Assembly (NCBI RefSeq): GCF_016863535.1
Contig: NZ_BOPB01000002.1
Coordinates: forward strand, 186,001 to 250,000
Origin: Micromonospora lutea
GTDB lineage: Bacteria; Actinomycetota; Actinomycetes; Mycobacteriales; Micromonosporaceae
DNA: 64,000 nucleotides
Reading direction: 5' to 3'
In this document: positions 25,323-34,237 of the stretch, in pieces
Numbering within the stretch: the first letter of the stretch is position 1
Layout: each line of letters begins with the position of its first letter
The notes under the pieces: generated by a model
What the model saw: only the letters and a program-made list of their open reading frames with translations
What the model was told of the DNA's origin: nothing
Database searches by the model: none
Program-made: the position numbers and the translations under genes

Positions 25323-25502
25323 GACGCAACCGGTGCGGATACCCGCGCAGCGCGCCGTCATGCCGCGAATCGCGCCGGTATCCGTCTATTTGACGGACTC
25401 CTCGACAGCGGGCACCGTGGAGGGCTGGAGGGGCTTTGAGCTGCCCCGATGCGGCCCTGGAGGCAGTGCCCAGGAGCCCAGACATCCACGAGGAGTCCCA
25501 CC

Positions 25503-25784
25503 ATGCTCACGATGACCGACAACGCCGTCCTGGTGATCCGTGATCTCGCCGCGCAGCAGGACGTCTCCGAGGGCGGCGGCGTACGCATCGCCGCGGACAC
25601 CATGGCCGGCTCGCTCACCGTCGAACTGGTTCCCGCCCCGGTCGAGGGCGACCACGTGGTCGACAACCAGGGTGCCCGGATCTTCCTCGATTCGGACGCG
25701 GCCGACCTGCTCGGTGACGCCTCGGTCGACGCGTCCGTCGACGACGAGGGCGTCGTGCAGTTCGGGTTCACCGAGAAGGAATAG
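25503..25784 (+). CDS. HesB/IscA-fold protein without cysteines
   Basis: A 93-residue protein that follows the HesB/IscA (A-type iron-sulfur carrier) pattern: 'LTMTDNAVLVIRDLAAQQ', a glycine-rich turn, 'LTVELVPAPVEGDHVVDNQG', 'ARIFLDSDAADLLGDASVD' and 'VVQFGF'. The three cysteines that hold the cluster in IscA are all missing; the protein has no Cys at all. It is therefore not a normal Fe-S carrier, although databases label such proteins as Fe-S biosynthesis proteins. Strong GAGGAG ribosome site. The C-terminal codons overlap the convergent beta-protein gene by 17 bases. Confidence 0.75.
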   Translation: MLTMTDNAVLVIRDLAAQQDVSEGGGVRIAADTMAGSLTVELVPAPVEGDHVVDNQGARIFLDSDAADLLGDASVDASVDDEGVVQFGFTEKE

Positions 25785-26790
25785 CGCGGGCGGGACGGGC
25801 CAGCGCGTCCAGTACGTGGGCCAGATGGTGCGAGGTGCTCCACGCCATCCAGTTGGTTGCCGAGCCCGCCCCGGCACCCCGCCGAGCCCGACGCGAGATC
25901 TCCTGGTCGCCCCAGGAGAAGCTCGCACCCGTCGCCGGCCAGTGCGGCCCCGACACCAGCGTGCGGCACAGGTCGGCGACCCGCTGGTCGCCCTGGCCCC
26001 GGCGTCGGGACCAGCGGTGGACCCACCAGGCGCCGTTGCCGGTGTAGGTGACCGTCAGGTGTCGGTCGGCGGTCGGTTGGGCGGGGATCGCGGCCGGGGC
26101 CACGCCGTAGTCGCCGAAGGCGACGCCCAGATCGGTCAGCCGTTGCCAGAGCAGCCAATCCCAGCGATTCACCCGTACCGGCTCGTCGACGGGCAGTCGG
26201 GACAGGGCCGGCGGGATGCCACCGGCCACCACACTCACCGAACGCCAGGCGTGCCGCCGGGCCCAGCACAGCACCCGCCGGACCCGGGGCTCGGCCAGCC
26301 GGACGTCCGCCGGGCAGCACACGTCACCGCAGTCGACCACCAGGTCGCACTGCTCAGGCCCCAGCCGTGCGTGCCGCCCGATCCGCTCCACAGCCGTGGT
26401 GGTGGCGTCGGGACCGGCCCGGTCCTGACGGAGCCGTAGGCGTACCACGGCCCGGTGGGCGTGTGCCCGGGCCGTGTCACCGTGCGCCGCCAACCGCCGC
26501 TCACCGTCCGTCAGACCGATCACCGGCATCAGCGGTACGCCCCAACGGGCCAACGCGGCTGCCGTCGTGTCCGGTAAAGCGCCGATGTCGACGGCTGGGA
26601 GCAGCCCGGGCGGCAGTCGGGCCAGGGAATCGATGACGGGCCGGTCGATGGTGGACAATTCCAGGATCGGGCTGAGCATGGGGGTGTGGGCGTCGTCGAG
26701 GTGGCTGAGCGCCTCCAGCTCCCCGCGCCGTGCGGCGAGGACAGGACGATAGACCAGCTCCTCCGCCCGACCTGCGGGGGCGGGCACCAT
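25768..26790 (-). CDS. Phage T4-type beta family protein
   Basis: A 340-residue protein I recognise as a member of the 'beta protein' family named from a phage T4 product. It opens with 'YRPVLAARRGELEALSHL' and 'TPMLSPILELSTIDRP', then shows an alpha/beta barrel-like series ('LLPAVDIGAL', 'VPLMPVIGLTD', 'CDLVVDCGDV', 'WRSVSVVAGGIPP'), 'RVNRWDWLLWQRLTDLGVAF' and 'WSTSHHLAHVL' at the end. Family members are common in phages and in accessory regions, sometimes beside nuclease-like partners. None is adjacent here. The molecular function is not known. No clear ribosome site precedes the ATG, so it may be leaderless. Confidence 0.7.
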   Translation of the reverse strand: MVPAPAGRAEELVYRPVLAARRGELEALSHLDDAHTPMLSPILELSTIDRPVIDSLARLPPGLLPAVDIGALPDTTAAALARWGVPLMPVIGLTDGERRLAAHGDTARAHAHRAVVRLRLRQDRAGPDATTTAVERIGRHARLGPEQCDLVVDCGDVCCPADVRLAEPRVRRVLCWARRHAWRSVSVVAGGIPPALSRLPVDEPVRVNRWDWLLWQRLTDLGVAFGDYGVAPAAIPAQPTADRHLTVTYTGNGAWWVHRWSRRRGQGDQRVADLCRTLVSGPHWPATGASFSWGDQEISRRARRGAGAGSATNWMAWSTSHHLAHVLDALARPARAIPSR

Positions 26791-26881
26791 AATTCAATGT
26801 AGCCAGACGATTACCCACCTCCCAGGGCGGGGCAGCGGGAATTCGCGGGACAGGTGTCAGCTCCCCGACTATCCTCGCGCG

Positions 26882-27769
26882 GTGTCCGACACACCGCGCC
26901 GGTACCGGTCCGCCGAAGAGGACAGCGCCCGTTGGCGGGGCTTTCCCTTCCGTCCCGGGGACATCGTGATCAGCACCCGCTCCAAGAGCGGGACCACCTG
27001 GATGCAGATGATCTGCGCGCTGCTGGTGCTGCGTACGCCGGAGCTGCCGGCACCGCTGATCGAGCTGTCACCCTGGCTCGACTGGCTGGTCGAGCCGCAG
27101 GAGCGGGTGTACGCCCGGTTGGCCGCTCAGCGGCACCGTCGCTTCGTCAAGACGCACACCCCACTGGACGGAGTGCCGAGCGACCCCCGGGTGCACTACG
27201 TGGTGGTGGCCCGCCACCCGCTCGACATGGCGGTCTCGCTGCATCATCAGGGCGCCAATCTGGATCGTGTCCGCCTCGCCGAGTTGACCGGCAGGCCGGC
27301 GCCGCCGGCGCCGGACGGCCCTCGGCCGTCAGTCGAGCAGGCGCTCGTACGCTGGATCGACGCTGATCCGGATCCGCACGCCGAGCTGGACTCACTGCCC
27401 GGCGTCATGTGGCACCTGGGTGACGCCTGGGCCCGCCGGCATCTGCCGAATGCGCACCTCGTTCACTACGACGACCTCCAGGCCGACCTGGCCGGGCAGA
27501 TGCGGCGGCTGGCCGAGCGGCTCGACCTCGAACCCCCGAGCGCCGATCTGGTGGAGGCGGCCACCTTCGCCCGGATGCGGGCGCGCGCCGACCGCCTCGC
27601 GCCCGACTCCGCCGGCGTCATGAAGGACCGCAACGCCTTCTTCCGCAGCGGTCGGTCCGGTCAGGGCAACGCACTGCTCGACGAGGAGACACGGACCCGC
27701 TATCACTCCCGAGTGGCCGCCCTGGCACCGTCGGACCTGCTGGCCTGGCTGCATCGCGCCGAGGCGTGA
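26882..27769 (+). CDS. PAPS-dependent sulfotransferase
   Basis: A 295-residue cytosolic-type sulfotransferase. The 5'-phosphosulfate loop is 'STRSKSGTTWMQMICALL' (residues ~31-48), the general base His lies in 'FVKTHTPLDG', and the 3'-phosphate-binding motif is 'VVVARHPLDMAVSLHHQG'. The conserved 'RSGRSGQG' with its Arg/Gly close to the end also contacts the cofactor. It transfers sulfate from PAPS to a hydroxyl or amine acceptor, which may be a metabolite or antibiotic. GTG at 26882 with no ribosome site, likely leaderless. It stands alone; the acceptor is unknown. Confidence 0.92.
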   Translation: MSDTPRRYRSAEEDSARWRGFPFRPGDIVISTRSKSGTTWMQMICALLVLRTPELPAPLIELSPWLDWLVEPQERVYARLAAQRHRRFVKTHTPLDGVPSDPRVHYVVVARHPLDMAVSLHHQGANLDRVRLAELTGRPAPPAPDGPRPSVEQALVRWIDADPDPHAELDSLPGVMWHLGDAWARRHLPNAHLVHYDDLQADLAGQMRRLAERLDLEPPSADLVEAATFARMRARADRLAPDSAGVMKDRNAFFRSGRSGQGNALLDEETRTRYHSRVAALAPSDLLAWLHRAEA

Positions 27770-27775
27770 AACGTC

Positions 27776-27807
27776 GGCACCCCCGCAGCGGGGGTGCCGC
27801 TGCGGGG
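27776..27807. terminator. Terminator hairpin between convergent genes
   Basis: Inverted repeat GGCACCCCCGC / GCGGGGGTGCC (27776-27786, 27788-27798), with an alternative stem CCCCGCAGC / GCTGCGGGG (27781-27789, 27799-27807). It lies between the sulfotransferase and the convergent PepSY gene. Confidence 0.75.
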
Positions 27808-27843
27808 GTGCCGGTGGGCCGTCACCGGCCCGAGAAGCTCGGG

Positions 27844-28377
<534 letters not shown>

Positions 28378-28477
28378 CGTCTGCACCTTTCCTCGGTTGT
28401 GGTATCGAGGATCGGTCAGGCCACGATAGCGGCGCGCTGTCCGAACCCTAAGCCCCGGTTAAGACTCGATTCGGAGC

Positions 28478-29752
28478 TCAAGCGTCACGCCGACCGAGCC
28501 GGAGCGTGACTTCGGCCCCGCCGCCGGGTCGTTCGCCCAGCTCCAGCCGCCCGCCGCTGGCCTGGGCCGCCCGGCGGGCGATGTCCAGCCCGAGTCCGGT
28601 CGACCCGGCCTGGCTCGCTCCCCGGCGCACCGAGTCGGCCGTGAGGCCAGGGCCCTCGTCGGCCACCGTCAGTACCACCTGATCGTCGAGGGCGCGGAGT
28701 CGGACGGCGAAGGGGGTGCCGTCCGGGGTGTGCGCGAAGACGTTGCCGAGCAGGGCGTCCACGGCGGCGGCCAACTCGTCGGCCGCAACGCCGACCGGAA
28801 CCGGGCCGGGTGCCAGGTCAAGGTCGACCGCACGGCCGGTCTCCTCAGCCAGCACCGACCAGAAGGCGACCCGGTCCGCCACGGTGTCGACGGCATCGGC
28901 GACCACCGCGCCATCGGTGGGGGTACGCCAACGGGCCTGCCGGATCAGCCCGGTGACCGCCCGTTCGAGTCCGTCCACCGCGTCGATCACCCGGGCGGCG
29001 TCCTGCGGGTCGCGGAGCGACTCGGCCTCCAGGCGCAGCGCGGTCAGCGGCGTACGGAGCCGGTGCGACAGGTCGGCAACCTGTTCCCGCTCCTGCACCA
29101 GCAACTCCTGGATCCGGCCGGCCAGGTGGTTGAGGGCCCCACCCACCTCGCGCAGCTCGACCGGCCCCGACGGGTTCACCCGCGCGTCCAACTCGGCGTT
29201 GGCCAGCCGGTGCGAGACCTCGGACAACTCGCTGATCGGGCGGACCAGCGTGTGGGCCAGCCGATCGGCGACGGCCAGGGCGATCAGCACCAGCAGCGCG
29301 CCGAGCATGGCCAGCACCAGCCAGGCACGACCCACCCCGGCGTTCATCTCCGCCTGCGGCACGACGGTGCGGATCACCGCGGTGCCGTCCGTGCGCCCCT
29401 GCACCGCGATGACCACCTCCCGGCCGCCGGCCGTCTCGGCGGTCAGGCTCTGCCCACGCCCGGCCAGCTCCACCGCCGGGGTACGGGTGGTGTCCGAGCC
29501 GAGCACCGTGCCGTCGGGCAGGAAGACGCTGACCGGCCGCGCCGATTCGGCGGCGAGCTGTTCGACGGTCAGCCGTACGGTCTCGACGTCGGCGGTGCCG
29601 ACCACGGAAGCGAGGCCCTGCGCGTCGGCGGTGGCCCGCACCGTCGCCCGGTCCTCGGCGGCGGTGCGCAGCAGCAACGCCAGTGGCACCAGGAAAGCGA
29701 TCACGATGAGGACGCTGACCGCGGCCACCAGCAGTGCCAGGCGCGCCCTCAC
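28478..29752 (-). CDS. EnvZ-type sensor histidine kinase
   Basis: A 424-residue kinase with the classical layout: membrane helix 1 (residues 1-27), an extracytoplasmic sensor loop of about 115 residues, membrane helix 2 ('AWLVLAMLGALLVLIALAV'), HAMP ('LVRPISELSEVSHRLANAEL'), H-box 'DLSHRLRTPLTALRLEAES' and HATPase with 'DALLGNVFAHTPDG' and 'VADEGPGLTADSV'. The Asn in 'LLGNVFAHT' marks the N box. GTG at 29752 overlaps the regulator stop (GTGA). Together with the regulator and PepSY protein it forms one sensing operon; the signal is unknown. Confidence 0.9.
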   Translation of the reverse strand: MRARLALLVAAVSVLIVIAFLVPLALLLRTAAEDRATVRATADAQGLASVVGTADVETVRLTVEQLAAESARPVSVFLPDGTVLGSDTTRTPAVELAGRGQSLTAETAGGREVVIAVQGRTDGTAVIRTVVPQAEMNAGVGRAWLVLAMLGALLVLIALAVADRLAHTLVRPISELSEVSHRLANAELDARVNPSGPVELREVGGALNHLAGRIQELLVQEREQVADLSHRLRTPLTALRLEAESLRDPQDAARVIDAVDGLERAVTGLIRQARWRTPTDGAVVADAVDTVADRVAFWSVLAEETGRAVDLDLAPGPVPVGVAADELAAAVDALLGNVFAHTPDGTPFAVRLRALDDQVVLTVADEGPGLTADSVRRGASQAGSTGLGLDIARRAAQASGGRLELGERPGGGAEVTLRLGRRDA

Positions 29753-30444
29753 CCGCCGGCCTCCGGAGTCACCAGCCGCACCCCGACCCCGCGTACCGTG
29801 TGCAGGTAGCGCGGACTCTGGGCGCTCTCGCCGAGCTTGCGACGAAGCCAGGACAGGTGCACGTCGACGGTCTTGTCCGCCCCGCCGTACGGGATCTGCC
29901 ACACCTCGGTCAGCAACTCCCGCTTGGTCACCACCTCGCCGACCCGGCTGGCCAGATGCCGCAACAGGTCGAATTCGCGCGGGGTCAGTTCGACCGGCTC
30001 CCCGTCGAGGCTGACCTGCCGGGACCGGGGGTCGATCCGCAGCCCACCGATCACCATCGTCGGGTCCTCCTCGGCCGGCCCGCCTGGTCCACGGCGCAGC
30101 ACCGCGCGAATCCGCGCGTCGAGCTGCGCGGCGGTGAACGGCTTGACCACGTAGTCGTCGGCGCCCGCGTCGAGCACCCGGACGATCTCCCGCTCGTCGT
30201 CGCGGGCGGTGGCCACGATGACCGGGACGGCGCTGACCGCCCGCAGCATCCGCAGCAGCTCACGACCGTCGAGATCAGGCAGCCCGAGATCGAGTACCAC
30301 AAGATCGGGGCGGTCGTCGAGCGCGTCGCGCAACCCGGTCATCGCGGTGGAGGCGGCGGCCACCGCATGTCCCCGCTCGCGTAACGCCCGTACCAGCGGA
30401 GTGCGGATGGTCAGGTCGTCCTCGATCAGCAGCAGGCGGGGCAC
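29749..30444 (-). CDS. OmpR-family response regulator
   Basis: A 231-residue regulator: receiver domain ('LLLIEDDLTIRTPLVRAL', phosphoacceptor in 'LVVLDLGLPDLDG', Lys in 'YVVKPF') and OmpR winged helix ('LTPREFDLLRHLASRVGEVV', 'VDVHLSWLRRKLG', 'TVRGVGVRLV'). GTG start at 30444. It is the first gene of the regulator-kinase-PepSY operon and is divergent from the 30545 gene, whose promoter region (about 100 bases) it may also control. Confidence 0.93.
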   Translation of the reverse strand: MPRLLLIEDDLTIRTPLVRALRERGHAVAAASTAMTGLRDALDDRPDLVVLDLGLPDLDGRELLRMLRAVSAVPVIVATARDDEREIVRVLDAGADDYVVKPFTAAQLDARIRAVLRRGPGGPAEEDPTMVIGGLRIDPRSRQVSLDGEPVELTPREFDLLRHLASRVGEVVTKRELLTEVWQIPYGGADKTVDVHLSWLRRKLGESAQSPRYLHTVRGVGVRLVTPEAGG

Positions 30445-30544
30445 AGCAGGCAGCGTATCCGCACGGCCTGTCGCCGGCCGGGTTCGTTAACTGTCCCTTA
30501 GCGTTGCCCGAAGGTCGCCCCAACCGAAGATCGGGGATAGTCGG

Positions 30545-31051
30545 GTGATGGGCCGTCGCACCTTCCTCGTCGTGGCCGGATGGCTGGCCACCGCAGTCGT
30601 CGCCACCCTGATCGGGCTCGCCGCGATCCGCTTGGTCGGTGAGAGCCTGACCGGGACGCCGGGCGGGGTCCGCAGCCAGGAGGAGATCGCCCGTGCGCTC
30701 GCCGAGCCGGTGCCGAGCGGCACCACGGTGGCCGGCGGTGCACCGACCGACGCCTCGACACCCGGCACCGACCCGAGCGCAACGCCGGCGAGCCCGGTGT
30801 CGCCGGCCGGTCCGAGTACGGCGCCGCCTGATCGGCGCAGCTTCTCCACGGTGGGTGGCAGCGCGGTGGCCGAGTGCCGGCCGGGCGGCGTGTACCTCGT
30901 CTCCTGGTCGCCCCGACAGGGATACCGGGTCGACGACGTCGATCGTGGCCCGGACGACGACGCGGACGTGACGTTCGTCGGCCCGAGCGGCGAGTACGAA
31001 CTGTCGGTGCGGTGCGTCGGCGGGGTGCCCATCCTCGACCCCGACGACTGA
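30545..31051 (+). CDS. Membrane-anchored or secreted small protein of unknown function
   Basis: A 168-residue protein. A hydrophobic segment ('FLVVAGWLATAVVATLIGLAAI') at residues 6-28 is followed by a Pro/Thr/Ser-rich linker and an outer domain of about 70 residues with two Cys ('AVAECRPGGVYLVSWSPRQG' and 'LSVRCVGGVP'), probably a disulfide. No family is recognised. GTG at 30545 and ATG at 30548 are both possible starts. It is divergent from the OmpR-type regulator, which makes it a likely member of that regulon (inference). Confidence 0.65.
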   Translation: MMGRRTFLVVAGWLATAVVATLIGLAAIRLVGESLTGTPGGVRSQEEIARALAEPVPSGTTVAGGAPTDASTPGTDPSATPASPVSPAGPSTAPPDRRSFSTVGGSAVAECRPGGVYLVSWSPRQGYRVDDVDRGPDDDADVTFVGPSGEYELSVRCVGGVPILDPDD

Positions 31052-31260
31052 CCCTCGCGCACGTTGGAGGCGTCGTCGCAGGTCAAAGCCTTGATCGACA
31101 ACTCGGATGTCCATGATCGGACAGTCCTTTGCCTGGCTGACGACAGGGAACGCGACATACGTTCGAGGCACAAAGGGGTCTGATCGGTGCTGATCCCCCA
31201 TTAGTCGTCGCAAAACAAGTCAACACGCCAGAGCCGCTCGGCCGGGCTGAGAGGAGAGCG

Positions 31261-31668
31261 ATGTCCAGCGCGAGAGCCAGGAGCAGAGGCGAACCCCAGC
31301 CGGTGCCGGAGGACGAGGCCATGGCGCACGCCGACGCTGAACACACCACCTGCGCCGGGGCGGGCATGCCGTTGACCGCGAGAGTTCTCTTCGCCGTCGT
31401 CAACGCCGACGGCCTGCTGGTCCGAGGGCTGGGCGCGGCGGCGGCGAGCCGGCTGCGGACCGGGATGTACCAGGTGATCTTCGACCAGGATGTGACGGGT
31501 GCCAGCCTGGTCGGGACCGTCGGCCTGGTGGGCAGCGCCGGCCTGGCTCCGGCCGGCCAGATCACGGTGGCTGGTCGTACCGGCATTCCAAATGCCGTCT
31601 TCGTGACCACCTTCGACGGTGCCGGGTCGGCCGCCGACCGCCCCTTCCACCTGGCCGTGCTCTCCTGA
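31261..31668 (+). CDS. Small beta-sandwich-type protein of unknown function
   Basis: A 135-residue protein. After about 38 residues of polar lead comes 'ARVLFAVVNADGLLVRG', 'RLRTGMYQVIFDQDVTGASL', 'AGQITVAGRTGIPNAVFVTT' and 'DRPFHLAVL'. I recognise this as an all-beta module found in many actinobacterial and viral-tail-associated proteins ('G.Y.V.F..dv' and 'FHLAV' ends), with no established function. GAGGAG ribosome site before ATG 31261. No signal peptide is present. Confidence 0.6.
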   Translation: MSSARARSRGEPQPVPEDEAMAHADAEHTTCAGAGMPLTARVLFAVVNADGLLVRGLGAAAASRLRTGMYQVIFDQDVTGASLVGTVGLVGSAGLAPAGQITVAGRTGIPNAVFVTTFDGAGSAADRPFHLAVLS

Positions 31669-31924
31669 ACAACCCCGTCCTGGAGAGGTCGGCGCGCACG
31701 AGCGCGCGGCGCCGTTGACCCGAGGGTCGAAACCGCGCCGCGCTCGACCGTCTCCCACCGCCGCAGCCGTACGGCGGTACGTCAGCGGGGACCTGGCATG
31801 ACCGGTCGCACCGGTCGCTGGTGTCGATCCCCGATCGGCAGTGGTCCAAACCCTCCGACAGTGGCCAGTTCCACCATTTGCGAAGCGCGGCGTGGACGGG
31901 CCTGCGTTGGGGTATGTGTCAGGC

Positions 31925-32317
31925 ATGGAGCACTTCACTATCGCGACCGTTGCCGAGAAGAGCCCGGACTTCCGGCGGGTGCTGTGGACCGGGAAGCACA
32001 CCCAGTTGGTGATCATGACGATTCCGCCCGGTGGTGAGATCGGTGAGGAGGTCCACGAGGACATCGACCAGATCCTGACCTTCGTCAGCGGCACCGGTGA
32101 GGCACGAGTGGCCGGGGAGAAGCGTGAGGTGGTGCAGGGCGACCTGGTGGTCGTACCGGCCGGCACCCGGCACAACTTCGTCAACACCGGGCCGAACCCC
32201 CTGGTGCTCTACACCGTCTACGGGCCGCCGGAGCACGCCGACCAGGCTGTCCACCACACCAAGGAGGAGGCCGAGGCCGCCGAGGCCGCCGGCAAGGACG
32301 AGCCGCCGACCTCCTGA
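31925..32317 (+). CDS. Cupin-domain protein
   Basis: A 130-residue single-domain cupin. The two cupin motifs are 'PPGGEIGEEVHEDIDQILTF' and 'GDLVVVPAGTRHNFVNTG'; one metal-type His and Glu are in motif 1 and His in motif 2. The last 15 residues are Glu/Ala-rich. Such small cupins bind metals and act as isomerases, dioxygenases or storage proteins; the substrate cannot be told. ATG at 31925 begins the domain, although the frame is open upstream. Confidence 0.88.
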   Translation: MEHFTIATVAEKSPDFRRVLWTGKHTQLVIMTIPPGGEIGEEVHEDIDQILTFVSGTGEARVAGEKREVVQGDLVVVPAGTRHNFVNTGPNPLVLYTVYGPPEHADQAVHHTKEEAEAAEAAGKDEPPTS

Positions 32318-32401
32318 GCTGGTCCGCCGGCCCGGCCCAGCCGAGGCCGGCGGCACCGCGTGGGGCGTGATGAGCCCTGAAATCGCGGGTACGCCGATCG
32401 C

Positions 32402-34201
32402 ATGGAGCAGCCGGCGATCTCCGACTACGGGTATCTCTCCGACTGCCGCTCCGGTGCGCTGGTCAGCCGGACCGGCTCGATCGACTGGTGGTGCCCGGAC
32501 CGGTTCGACTCGCCCTCGGTCTTCTGTCGACTGCTCGACCCGGACGGCGGCGGTCACTGGCGACTGGCACCGTCGGCCGTGGGGTATCCCGGACACCGGG
32601 TAGAGCGTTCGTATCAGCCGGACACGCTGGTGCTGCGTACCGTCCACCACACCCCGGAGGGAAGCGTCGCGGTCACCGACGCCCTCGCCGCCGAGCCGGG
32701 TGCCCGCGCCCACGACTTCGGCCTGCGCTCGCCGGCCGTGCTGCTCCGCGTTGTCGAAGGGCTCTCCGGGCGGGTGCCGATGGCCCTGGACTACCGCCCG
32801 CGACCGGAGTACGGCCTGCTCACCCCGTACCTGCGGGAACTGCCCGACGGTGCGGTGGTGGCCGTGGCCGGCCCGGTGGAACTGGTGCTGCGTTGCGCCG
32901 GCCTACCCCTGCGCGCCGAGCACGACCGGGTGCGGCACACCTTCACCGTCGAGGAGGGCCAGGTCCTCGGCTTCGACCTGGCCTACGCGTCGGGGTACGG
33001 CAACCCACCGGCACGGCTCGACCCGGTCCGGGCGCTGGCCGACACGATGCTGGCCTGGCGGTCGTTCCGCGAGGACCACCGGTACGACGGACGCTATCCC
33101 GAAATGGTGCGACACAGCGCCACGGTCCTCACCGGACTCACCTACGCGCGCAGCGGCGCGATCACCGCCGCATCGACCACCTCGCTACCGGAACGGATCG
33201 GCATCGACCGCAACTACGACTACCGCTTCTGCTGGCTGCGCGACTTCGCCATGACGATGCGGGCCTTCTGGGTGGCGGCCTGCCCGACCGAGGCGTCCCG
33301 GCTGTTCGAGTGGGCGGCCCGTTCGATCGGCCGGGTCGGCCCCGATCCGGTGCCCGTGCTGTTCGGCCTCGAGGGGGAGCGAGACGTCTCCGAGCACTCC
33401 TGTCCGCACCTGCGTGGATATCACGGCTCCGGCCCGGTACGCATCGGCAACGACGCCTGGCGGCAGCGACAGCTCGACGTGCCGGGGGAGGTCATCTCGG
33501 CGGTGTGGCGGTTGCGCAACCGCCTCGGCGACCAACTCGCCGCCGAGGTACGCGACATGGTGGTCGGTCTCACCGAGCAGGTGGCGGCCACCTGGCGACT
33601 GCCCGACCGGGGCATCTGGGAACCGCGTGACCGTGAGCGGCACTACCTGTCGTCCAAGGTGCTCTGCTGGGTGGCGATGGACCGGGCGGTACGACTGGCC
33701 CCGCAGTTGGGCGAGGGGGCGGACGTCCGGCGCTGGGCCGCCGTCCGGGACGAGATCCGGGCCACGGTGCTCCGGGACGGTTTCGACGAGCGCAGGGGCG
33801 TCCTCACCGGTGCCTTCGGATCACCGGAGCTGGACGCCGCAGCCCTGTACCTGCCGGTGGTGGGGTTCCTGCCGGCCACCGACCCCCGGATGCGGGCGAC
33901 CATCGACGCGGTCGAACGGGAACTCGGTAGCGCGGACGGCCTGATCCGCCGCTGGGACGGTGACCCGGCCGGCTTTGTGCTCTGCTCGTTCTGGCTGGTG
34001 GAGTGCCTGATGCTGGCCGGTGAACGGGAGCGGGCCGCCCGACTGTTCGACCGGATCTCCGGGCAGGCCAACGACGTCGGGTTGTTCAGCGAGCAGATCG
34101 ACCTGGCCACCGGGGCGCACCTGGGCAACACGCCTCAGGCGTTGTCCCACATCGGCCAGGTCAACGCCGCGTGGCGGCTGACCGAGCCGACCGCCGAGTG
34201 A
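32402..34201 (+). CDS. GH15 family glycosidase (trehalase/glucoamylase type)
   Basis: A 599-residue glycoside hydrolase family 15 protein. The N-terminal beta domain opens 'AISDYGYLSDCRSGALVSRT' and 'SIDWWCPDRFDSPSVFCRLL', as in actinobacterial trehalases. The (alpha/alpha)6 domain has 'DYRFCWLRDFAM', the catalytic-acid region 'DRGIWEPRD', and the base region 'GLFSEQIDLATGAHLGNTPQ'. Both expected Glu residues are present, though each flanking residue differs from the common 'WEVRG' and 'SEEID'. No signal peptide, so it acts inside the cell, on trehalose or small alpha-glucans. ATG at 32402 matches the family start. Confidence 0.9.
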   Translation: MEQPAISDYGYLSDCRSGALVSRTGSIDWWCPDRFDSPSVFCRLLDPDGGGHWRLAPSAVGYPGHRVERSYQPDTLVLRTVHHTPEGSVAVTDALAAEPGARAHDFGLRSPAVLLRVVEGLSGRVPMALDYRPRPEYGLLTPYLRELPDGAVVAVAGPVELVLRCAGLPLRAEHDRVRHTFTVEEGQVLGFDLAYASGYGNPPARLDPVRALADTMLAWRSFREDHRYDGRYPEMVRHSATVLTGLTYARSGAITAASTTSLPERIGIDRNYDYRFCWLRDFAMTMRAFWVAACPTEASRLFEWAARSIGRVGPDPVPVLFGLEGERDVSEHSCPHLRGYHGSGPVRIGNDAWRQRQLDVPGEVISAVWRLRNRLGDQLAAEVRDMVVGLTEQVAATWRLPDRGIWEPRDRERHYLSSKVLCWVAMDRAVRLAPQLGEGADVRRWAAVRDEIRATVLRDGFDERRGVLTGAFGSPELDAAALYLPVVGFLPATDPRMRATIDAVERELGSADGLIRRWDGDPAGFVLCSFWLVECLMLAGERERAARLFDRISGQANDVGLFSEQIDLATGAHLGNTPQALSHIGQVNAAWRLTEPTAE

Positions 34202-34237
34202 CGCGCAGGCACCGGATGCCGCCCCGGTCGCCGCCCG

